A stretch of 5,454 nt of DNA, taken from assembly GCA_025455205.1 (NCBI GenBank), contig JALOMZ010000167.1, forward strand, positions 1-5,454, read 5' to 3'. The notes under the pieces were generated by a model. The model searched no databases. It saw nothing but the letters and a program-made list of their open reading frames with translations, and was not told the origin of the DNA. Below, piece by piece: positions 1 to 4,548 of this stretch. This DNA comes from Chitinophagaceae bacterium (GTDB taxonomy: Bacteria > Bacteroidota > Bacteroidia > Chitinophagales > Chitinophagaceae). The translations under genes and the position numbers were made by a program. The first letter of the stretch is position 1. Every line of letters starts with the position of its first letter.

Positions 1-30
1 CATTTTGAGACTGGCCTTACCCATTTCTTC

Positions 31-105
31 GTGTTTCTTAGTGCGCTTTGTGGGAAACAACAGAAGGGCTCCCACAAAGGCCAAATAGCACACTAAGAGA
101 AATAC
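31..105. repeat. Foldback inverted repeat (long imperfect hairpin)
   Basis: An inner perfect 10-bp stem pairs CTTTGTGGGA (46-55) with TCCCACAAAG (70-79) around a 14-base loop (56-69). Outside it, CTTAGTG (37-43) pairs with CACTAAG (91-97), and GTGTTT (31-36) can pair with AAATAC (100-105) using one G-T wobble. The right arm carries an 8-base asymmetric bulge at 80-87 and a 2-base bulge at 98-99. The arms are made from the same CTTNGTG words as the neighbouring repeats, so one array copy is present here in inverted orientation. The fold exists on either strand. There is no T-run after it, so it does not look like a terminator. Confidence 0.7.
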
Positions 106-185
106 AGCATAATCGGCCTGGTGGCCTTAGTGCCTTCCTGGTGTCCTGGCTGTTCAAAAAATACTGCGTTAAAAGGAAGTTTGGA

Positions 186-302
186 CAGCCGCAGGCTGGC
201 AGCTGCCATCATCTGCAATCCGGTCATAGACCGGTCTGTTATCGGTTCTTCCAGGTGCCGCAAGCGAACACCTGCAAGAACACTCATTTCGCGCAGCGAA
301 AT
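186..302. other. Chain of four stem-loops, candidate structured RNA or ssDNA element
   Basis: Four hairpins follow each other. 186-198: CAGCC/GGCTG with a GCA loop. 220-234: CCGGTC/GACCGG with an ATA loop. 245-281: GTTCTT and CAGGTG pair with CACCTG and AAGAAC across one C-C mismatch, with an 11-base loop at 258-268. 286-302: ATTTCGC/GCGAAAT with a GCA loop. A 12-base palindrome, TGGCAGCTGCCA (197-208), overlaps the first hairpin and would compete with it. The first and last stems are closed as C(GCA)G, the C(GNA)G arrangement known for unusually stable DNA mini-hairpins. Nothing here matches a tRNA, a riboswitch I recognise, or an integron attC site. Whether it is transcribed is unknown. Confidence 0.5.
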
Positions 303-364
303 CCCCTTTGCGTTCTCTGGTCCTCAGCGGTAATTTCTCCCTGTGTTCCTCTGTGCAATCCTCT

Positions 365-381
365 TTTACCTCTGTGGTAAA
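365..381. repeat. Small perfect hairpin within the repeat array
   Basis: TTTACC (365-370) pairs perfectly with GGTAAA (376-381) around the 5-base loop TCTGT. It is formed by the best conserved CTCTGTGGTAAA repeat copy. A TTTTT run follows at 388-392 on the plus strand, so it could in principle end plus-strand transcription, but no plus-strand gene lies upstream. It may only be a by-product of the repeat sequence. Confidence 0.35.
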
Positions 382-438
382 CAGACCCTTTTTGCTCTAT
401 AGGTCTTTGTGGTTAAGAAAGTTTGAGACAGGCTTTCT

Positions 439-876
439 TCAGTAGTGTGCCCGTTCTTCCACCTCATGTTCATTGTGGCAGCTGTTGCACTTCATCACCA
501 GCAAGCGGTACTGCCGCTGGGCCTCCGTTGTATCGCCCGCTGTCACAGCCGTGCGCAAGGCACCCACGGTGGTTTTCAGTTTTTTTTCATAGTAATACTC
601 AAAGGGGCGCTTCAGGTTATGGTGCTCATTCAGCCGGCTGGTCATTAACAACAATACGCTGTCCAATCCATCCAGCAACCATAGGGCATTATCCGTTCTG
701 CCCTGCCGGAGTTCCTCGCCAATGCCGCCCTGGTATACCGCCAGCGCATCCATTTGCTCACTGAGGTCCTTGTGCAGGTACCCTTCAGTAGCTTCCTGTT
801 CCTGGCTGCAGGAATTCCATCCCACTACCGCCACAGCTGCCATTACGCACAAAAGCAGTTTTTTGGACGACCGCAT
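439..876 (-). CDS. Lipoprotein with a single C-terminal haem c motif (cytochrome c'-like)
   Basis: This is a 145-residue exported protein. I start it at the ATG at 876 because GGAGG (888-884) sits 7 bases upstream; an ATG 13 codons earlier has no such site. Residues 1-22 form a signal peptide (basic MRSSKK, then a hydrophobic stretch) followed by Cys23 in the context WNSC-SQEQE. This is a loose lipobox of the kind Bacteroidota tolerate, so membrane anchoring is likely. The mature part is mostly charged and looks helical. CNSCH at 130-134 is a haem c attachment site with His134 as proximal ligand, followed closely by His137. A lone CxxCH near the C-terminus of a roughly 120-residue helical domain is the layout of class II (c') cytochromes. 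The fold is inferred; the motif is seen. It could carry electrons or bind a small gas ligand in the periplasm. It lies 74 bases downstream of fhs on the same strand. Confidence 0.8.
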   Translation of the reverse strand: MRSSKKLLLCVMAAVAVVGWNSCSQEQEATEGYLHKDLSEQMDALAVYQGGIGEELRQGRTDNALWLLDGLDSVLLLMTSRLNEHHNLKRPFEYYYEKKLKTTVGALRTAVTAGDTTEAQRQYRLLVMKCNSCHNEHEVEERAHY

Positions 877-883
877 AGTGATT

Positions 884-888
884 CCTCC
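884..888 (-). promoter_or_regulatory. Strong Shine-Dalgarno site of the haem lipoprotein gene
   Basis: GGAGG on the minus strand lies 7 bases before the ATG at 876 and decides that start over the ATG at 915. It stands out because fhs, the DinB-like gene and the serine hydrolase lack a comparable site directly before their starts. Confidence 0.65.
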
Positions 889-919
889 CGGGCAAATTAA
901 ATGCATGTACTGCACTTGG

Positions 920-944
920 GCCAGGAATGCTTCATATTTCCGGC
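920..944 (-). terminator. Possible intergenic stem-loop after fhs
   Basis: On the minus strand GCC and GGAA pair with TTCC and GGC, leaving one bulged T and a 10-base loop (928-937), starting 7 bases after the fhs stop. There is no U-tract, so it is more likely an attenuator or processing hairpin, or chance, than an intrinsic terminator. Confidence 0.25.
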
Positions 945-950
945 ACGGGT

Positions 951-2630
951 TCAGAACAGGCCGATGATTCTGCCATCATCCGTGAGGTCTATCTGCTCTG
1001 CCGCCGGCGTATTGGGCAGGCCGGGCATGCGCATCATCTCTCCCAGTATGGGGATCAGGAAGCCGGCACCGGAGGCAAACTCGAATTCGCGCACCGTCAC
1101 CACAAAATCTGTGGGCCGCCCCAGCTTTCTTTCATTATCGCTCAGGCTCTTGGGTGTTTTGGCCATGCACACGGGCAGCTTTTCCATACCCAGTTCCTTC
1201 AGCGTTTTCAGGTTGGCCTTGGCCTTCACGGAGTAATCTACCCCATCGGCACCATAAATCTCTTTGGCAATGGTTTCTATCTTCTGCTCAATAGGCCAAT
1301 CCCATTTGTACAGGGGTTTGAAATCATTTCGACCCGATTCCACCATTTCCACCACCGCCTTCGCCAGGTCTTCGGCACCGGCACTGCCTTCGGCAAAAGC
1401 CTTGCACACAATGGCCTGCACGCCCTGCTGCTGGCAGAAGGTTTCCACCACGCGTATCTCCTCGGCACTGTCGGTGGGGAACCAGTTGATACATACGATG
1501 GGCGTGATGCCAAACTTCCGGATGTTCTCCATGTGCTTCTCCAGGTTGGGCAGGCCCATCACTACTTTGGTGGGATCGGCGCTTTGCAGCTCCTCCTTTT
1601 TGGCGCCACCATGGTGACGCAGCGCCTTGATGGTGGTAACCAGCACCACGGCTTCGGGCCGCAGGCCGGCCGACTGGCACTTGATGTCGAAAAATTTCTC
1701 CGCACCCAGGTCGGCGGCAAAACCCGCCTCTGTGACCACGTATTCCGAAAGGCTCAGGCCCATGCGGGTGGCCAGGATGGTATTGGTGCCTTGGGCAATG
1801 CTGGCAAAAGGACCGCCATGCAGGATGGCCGGGTTGCCCTCCAGGGTTTGCACAAGGTTGGGTTTGATGGCGTCTTTCAGCAGGGCGGCCATGGCCCCCA
1901 CGGCTTTGAGGTCGCGGGCAAACACCGGCTTGCCTTCAAAGGTCTTGCCAACGAAAATGTTGCCCAGCCGCTGCTTAAGGTCGGCAATGCTTTCGCTCAT
2001 GCAGAGGATGGCCATGATCTCGGAGGCCGGGGTGATGTTGAAGCCGTCTTCACGCGGGATGCCGTTGTTGGTACCGCCCAGTCCTATGAGGATATTGCGC
2101 AGGGCCCGGTCGTTCATGTCCATCACCCGCTTCCATACCACCTGGCGCGGATCAAGTCCCAGGGACCCCTTCTTGTTTTGCAGGTTGTTGTCTATCAGGG
2201 CCGCCAGCAGGTTATTGGCCTTCTCCACCGCGCTGAAGTCGCCGGTGAAATGCAGGTTGATATCCTCCATGGGTATCACCTGCGCATAGCCGCCACCGGC
2301 AGCGCCACCCTTGATGCCGAACACCGGTCCCAGCGAGGGCTCACGCAGCACCGCCATGGCCCGGCGGCCAACCCGGTTGAGGCCATCCGTGAGGCCCACA
2401 CTCATGGTGGTCTTGCCCTCACCGTAGGGCGTGGGCGTAATGGCCGTAACCAGCACAAGGTGGTGCTGCTTCACTTTTTCTGGATCGATGAGTTTCAGCG
2501 GCAGCTTGGCCTTGTACTTGCCATAATACTCCAGGTCATCATTGCTGATACCAATGCTGGCGGCAATCTCTTTGATATGCCGGATGGGGGCAGCCTGCGC
2601 TATCTGCAGGTCGGAAGGAAATGTGCTCAT
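951..2630 (-). CDS. fhs: Formate--tetrahydrofolate ligase (10-formyl-THF synthetase)
   Basis: The enzyme joins formate to tetrahydrofolate using ATP, giving 10-formyl-THF for purine and formyl-methionyl-tRNA synthesis, in the cytosol. I chose the ATG at 2630 (MSTFPSDLQIAQ), giving 559 residues, the usual length for the family; an in-frame ATG 14 codons earlier adds a non-conserved tail. Visible marks: the ATP-binding loop TPTPYGEGKTT at 65-75, the family signature GIKGGAAGGGY at 105-115, the second signature ending in TIKALRHHGG at about 333-342, and the family's typical C-terminus with GEMMRMPGLP and PAAEQIDLTDDG. No key motif is missing. No Shine-Dalgarno site is present upstream (TTGTTTGACT before ATG), which is normal for Bacteroidota. 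The DinB-like gene lies 59 bases upstream on the same strand, so co-transcription is possible. Identity is very secure. Confidence 0.97.
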   Translation of the reverse strand: MSTFPSDLQIAQAAPIRHIKEIAASIGISNDDLEYYGKYKAKLPLKLIDPEKVKQHHLVLVTAITPTPYGEGKTTMSVGLTDGLNRVGRRAMAVLREPSLGPVFGIKGGAAGGGYAQVIPMEDINLHFTGDFSAVEKANNLLAALIDNNLQNKKGSLGLDPRQVVWKRVMDMNDRALRNILIGLGGTNNGIPREDGFNITPASEIMAILCMSESIADLKQRLGNIFVGKTFEGKPVFARDLKAVGAMAALLKDAIKPNLVQTLEGNPAILHGGPFASIAQGTNTILATRMGLSLSEYVVTEAGFAADLGAEKFFDIKCQSAGLRPEAVVLVTTIKALRHHGGAKKEELQSADPTKVVMGLPNLEKHMENIRKFGITPIVCINWFPTDSAEEIRVVETFCQQQGVQAIVCKAFAEGSAGAEDLAKAVVEMVESGRNDFKPLYKWDWPIEQKIETIAKEIYGADGVDYSVKAKANLKTLKELGMEKLPVCMAKTPKSLSDNERKLGRPTDFVVTVREFEFASGAGFLIPILGEMMRMPGLPNTPAAEQIDLTDDGRIIGLF

Positions 2631-2677
2631 AGTCAAACAATCGTAGCATGCAAAATGCAACGAAGGCCGCACAGAAA

Positions 2678-2695
2678 GGCTGACGCTTGTCAGTC
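2678..2695 (-). terminator. Short stem-loop overlapping the stop of the DinB-like gene
   Basis: CTGAC (2680-2684) pairs with GTCAG (2689-2693) around a 4-base loop. A G-T and a G-C pair extend it to 2678/2695. On the minus strand it contains the TGA stop codon and is followed by TTTCTG, a poor T-tract. It could be a weak terminator or attenuator between the DinB-like gene and fhs, but may be chance. Confidence 0.3.
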
Positions 2696-3193
2696 CTTAA
2701 ATCCCTTTCGGGCAAAGAGGATAAAATCCGTTTGCGGAATATTGGTCTCGCCCAGCGCCCGCATCATCACCACCAGCTGTCCGCGATGGTAGGTGCTGTG
2801 GTTGAACACATGCAGCAACACTTCCTTTACCGGCTGGTAAAACTCCTCGCCCCTGGAATTTTTGTAAATAAGCTTGCTTTCAATGGCGTCCTCATTCAGC
2901 GATTCGCGGATGAAAGGTTCCCATTCCATACTCTGGTGCAACAGCCCGTTGCAGGCATCCTTCAGCGAAGGATCAAAATTTGCGGAAGGCACCAGGATCT
3001 TTTCGTGCAGCCGCATGCGCTGCCACCAGGCGCTTTCGGCATCCCACATATGCAGGATGGTCTTGTACAGGCTGTCGAAACTGGCGGGTGTTTGCTGGTA
3101 CCACAGTGCCTCCTCCATCTGCTGGATCTGGTAGAGGATCTTATGGTTGGCCCACACATTATAAGCGGCATACTGGCAGAGCAGTTCTTTCAT
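2690..3193 (-). CDS. DinB-like four-helix metal-binding protein
   Basis: A 167-residue protein of the DinB/YfiT-like superfamily: small cytosolic four-helix bundles that bind a divalent metal through three histidines. The N-terminus (MKELLCQYAAYNVWANHKIL) is the typical first helix. The putative metal triad is His48 (ILHMWDAE), His132 and His136 (in HVFNHSTYHRGQL), spaced as expected for the family. Length is normal. Members include thiol-S-transferases (for example bacillithiol- or mycothiol-dependent) and many uncharacterised damage-associated proteins; no specific substrate can be read from this sequence. Despite the name, it is not the DNA polymerase DinB of E. coli. The ATG at 3193 matches the family start, though a striking AGGAGG lies 36 bases further upstream. 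It is the first gene of the minus-strand group and diverges from the PLP enzyme gene. Confidence 0.9.
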   Translation of the reverse strand: MKELLCQYAAYNVWANHKILYQIQQMEEALWYQQTPASFDSLYKTILHMWDAESAWWQRMRLHEKILVPSANFDPSLKDACNGLLHQSMEWEPFIRESLNEDAIESKLIYKNSRGEEFYQPVKEVLLHVFNHSTYHRGQLVVMMRALGETNIPQTDFILFARKGFKD

Positions 3194-3229
3194 AGATTGT
3201 TTTTTAGGTAGCAGCGCCTGTATGGAATT

Positions 3230-3235
3230 CCTCCT
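3230..3235 (-). promoter_or_regulatory. Orphan strong Shine-Dalgarno-like site upstream of the DinB-like gene
   Basis: On the minus strand AGGAGG is followed by 6 bases (AATTCC) and then the codon ATA (3223-3221). That codon is in frame with the DinB-like ATG, exactly 10 codons before it. The layout is that of a normal start except that the codon is ATA, not ATG. It may be a lost upstream start, a ribosome standby site in the leader, or chance. Confidence 0.3.
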
Positions 3236-3256
3236 GTCCTTTCCCTTATTAATTGA

Positions 3257-3264
3257 TAGATTTG
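3257..3264 (+). promoter_or_regulatory. Bacteroidota-type -7 promoter element (TAGATTTG)
   Basis: TAGATTTG fits the TAnnTTTG -7 consensus of the Bacteroidota primary sigma factor exactly. It sits 40 bases before the PLP enzyme ATG at 3305, implying a short leader of about 30-35 bases. The matching -33 element (TTTG about 19 bases upstream) is not clear; only CTGT occurs around 3234-3237. It would drive the PLP enzyme and the serine hydrolase. Confidence 0.45.
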
Positions 3265-3292
3265 ACCATTCAGGCAGTTGCTAAAAATACCC

Positions 3293-3298
3293 AGGAAA
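3293..3298 (+). promoter_or_regulatory. Ribosome binding site deciding the PLP enzyme start
   Basis: AGGAAA lies 6 bases before the ATG at 3305 and supports that start over an in-frame TTG at 3278, which would add nine residues not typical of the family. Confidence 0.5.
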
Positions 3299-3304
3299 CC
3301 AATT

Positions 3305-4537
3305 ATGTCGAATAAAAATTTTACCTGCTCCGGCTGGAGCAGCACGGCCATCCACGGCGGACACGAGCCCGACCCCAACAGCTCGCATATCACCCCCATA
3401 TATGCCACCTCCACATTTGTATTTGATACGGCAGAGGAAGGCATGGAACGCTTTGCCAGCCTCGATAAGGAAAAAGTGTACAGCCGCTGGGGCAATCCTA
3501 CGTTCAAGGAATGCGAGCAGAAGATAGCCGCCCTGGAAGCCTTTGGATTAACGGATGAAGCAGGACAGCCGCTCCAGTTGAAAGCCCTGCTGCATGCCAG
3601 CGGGCAGGCAGCCATGGCCACGCTTTTCTTCAGCACCCTGCAGGCCGGCGACAAGATCCTCTCCCACCACTCCCTGTATGGCGGCACATTTGAGTTGCTC
3701 AACAAGGTATTGGCCAATAGCGGTATCCAGCCCATCATTGAAGACCTGCACGACCTCAATAAAACGGAAGAATGGCTGCGTAACGACCCGGCCATCAAAA
3801 TGATCCATATTGAAACACCGGCCAACCCCACCATTCAGTGTGTTGATCTGGAAGCATTGACTGCCCTGGCGCGCCAATACGGCAAACTGGTATCGGTGGA
3901 CAATACGTTTGCCACGCCCTACCTGCAACAGCCGTTCCGATATGGCGTGGACTTTGTGTTCCACTCCACCACCAAATTCCTCAACGGGCACGGCACGGCC
4001 ATTGGCGGTGTACTGCTGGGCCGCGACATACATTTCATGAAGACCAAGGCCTGGAAATGGCATGCCCTGCTGGGCGGCAATGCCAATCCCTTTGATGCCT
4101 ACCTGCTCACCCAGGGCATCAAAACGCTGGAGCTGCGCATGGAACGCCATTGCCATAATGCCATGGAAGTGGCCCATTTTCTCGATCAGCATCCCGCTAT
4201 TGCTAAAGTGAACTACACCGGGCTGCCCTCACATCCGGATTATTATATCAGCGCCAAACAAATGCGGCACCCCGGCCCCATGATGAGTTTTGAATTGCAG
4301 GGCGGCCTGGATGCCGGCAAGCAGTTCATCAATAACCTGCAAATGTGCACCCGCGCGGTATCCCTTGGCACCGTAGATACCCTGGTGAGCCATCCGGCCA
4401 GCATGAGCCATGCCGGCGTAAGCCGCGAAGACCGGCTGCTGTTCGGCATCACCGATGGCCTTATCCGTATGAGCGTGGGCATCGAAAACATTGAAGACAT
4501 ACTCAACGATCTCTCACAGGCACTCACCGATCTCTAA
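3305..4537 (+). CDS. Cys/Met metabolism PLP-dependent enzyme (trans-sulfuration family)
   Basis: A 410-residue cytosolic fold-type I PLP enzyme of the family that includes cystathionine gamma-synthase, cystathionine beta/gamma-lyases, methionine gamma-lyase and O-acetylhomoserine sulfhydrylase. Seen: Tyr59 and Arg61 in YSRWGNPT (phosphate contact from the neighbouring subunit), Tyr125 in LYGGTF (stacks on the cofactor), Asp199 in SVDNTF (binds the pyridine nitrogen), Lys224 in STTKFLNGHG (Schiff base) and Arg388 in LIRMSVGIE (substrate carboxylate). All core residues are present, so it should be active. Two points bear on specificity. YGGTF has Gly where methionine gamma-lyases have Cys. There is also an extra stretch of about 11 residues around 80-97, between the LE and ASG motifs. 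The GHGTAIGG segment recalls sulfhydrylases. The exact reaction cannot be fixed, so I give no symbol. A serine hydrolase follows after 11 bases. Confidence 0.9.
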   Translation: MSNKNFTCSGWSSTAIHGGHEPDPNSSHITPIYATSTFVFDTAEEGMERFASLDKEKVYSRWGNPTFKECEQKIAALEAFGLTDEAGQPLQLKALLHASGQAAMATLFFSTLQAGDKILSHHSLYGGTFELLNKVLANSGIQPIIEDLHDLNKTEEWLRNDPAIKMIHIETPANPTIQCVDLEALTALARQYGKLVSVDNTFATPYLQQPFRYGVDFVFHSTTKFLNGHGTAIGGVLLGRDIHFMKTKAWKWHALLGGNANPFDAYLLTQGIKTLELRMERHCHNAMEVAHFLDQHPAIAKVNYTGLPSHPDYYISAKQMRHPGPMMSFELQGGLDAGKQFINNLQMCTRAVSLGTVDTLVSHPASMSHAGVSREDRLLFGITDGLIRMSVGIENIEDILNDLSQALTDL

Positions 4538-4548
4538 AATCCATTGCT

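Larger units (their letters stand above)
27..412 (+). repeat. Degenerate CTTNGTG / CTCTGTGG repeat family, about 10-base spacing
   Basis: Read on the plus strand, variants of one short word recur. Cluster one is CTTCGTG at 27, CTTAGTG at 37 and CTTTGTGGG at 46. Cluster two is CCTGGTG at 117, CTTAGTG at 126, CCTGGTG at 137 and CTGGCTG at 146, ending in TTCAAAAAA. Cluster three is CTTTGCG at 306, CTCTGG at 315, CTCAGCGG at 323, CCCTGTG at 339, CTCTGTG at 349 and CTCTGTGGTAAA at 370. A last copy, CTTTGTGGTTAAG, starts at 405. Most neighbouring copies are 8-11 bases apart, close to one helical turn, and three of the clusters end in a GGxAA or GGTTAA-like tail. I recall similar intergenic arrays (accacagag-type on the other strand) in environmental bacteria. 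Their function is not known to me. Confidence 0.6.
1..438. other. Gene-free, repeat-rich and hairpin-rich intergenic region
   Basis: No reading frame here looks like a protein. The open frames run straight through repeats and inverted repeats, have no recognisable motif or ribosome binding site, and have unremarkable composition. The stretch holds degenerate CTTNGTG-type repeats at both ends and a chain of perfect or near-perfect stem-loops in the middle. It lies downstream of the minus-strand haem lipoprotein gene, which ends at 439. I see no clear intrinsic terminator for that gene: no strong stem followed by a T-run on the minus strand just below 439. A gene may begin at the extreme left edge on the minus strand (ATG at 24-22 or 3-1), but at most eight codons are visible. 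Confidence 0.7.

Noticed and set aside
1..24. Possible start of a minus-strand gene leaving the window on the left (ATG at 24-22, then MGKASLKM)
   Set aside because: Only eight codons are visible and no Shine-Dalgarno site precedes them. It could be real, but the window cannot support it.
186..302. Integron attC site or tRNA
   Set aside because: No paired RYYYAAC/GTTRRRY core sites bracket the stems, and no cloverleaf with a T-loop GTTCRA-type sequence can be drawn.
48..380. Open frames on both strands in the left region (plus 48-380 and 121-333, minus 93-287)
   Set aside because: They run through the repeats and hairpins, have no ribosome site or family features, and their sequences look like translated low-information DNA.
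27..412. CRISPR array
   Set aside because: The repeated words are 7-8 bases, degenerate and about 10 bases apart; there are no unique spacers of 25-40 bases and no cas genes.
2631..2689. Dyad TGCA-AAA-TGCA (2649-2659) and a near-match to the -7 promoter consensus (TACGATTG) before fhs
   Set aside because: Both are short and imperfect, with no -33 box at the right distance; the match level is what chance gives in 60 bases.
927..2792. A 621-codon open frame antisense to fhs, longer than fhs itself
   Set aside because: It mirrors fhs codon for codon in a complementary frame, is rich in His/Gln/Gly as expected from reading GC-rich codons backwards, and has no recognisable domain. fhs is unmistakable on the other strand.
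3222..3284. Short upstream plus-strand frame of 20 codons (MEFLLSFPLLIDRF...) before the PLP enzyme
   Set aside because: It has no ribosome site, overlaps the likely promoter and begins upstream of the inferred transcription start.
3548..4192. Long minus-strand frames opposite the PLP enzyme and the hydrolase (3548-4192, 3190-3834, 4792-5415)
   Set aside because: Antisense shadows of well-recognised genes, with no family features of their own.
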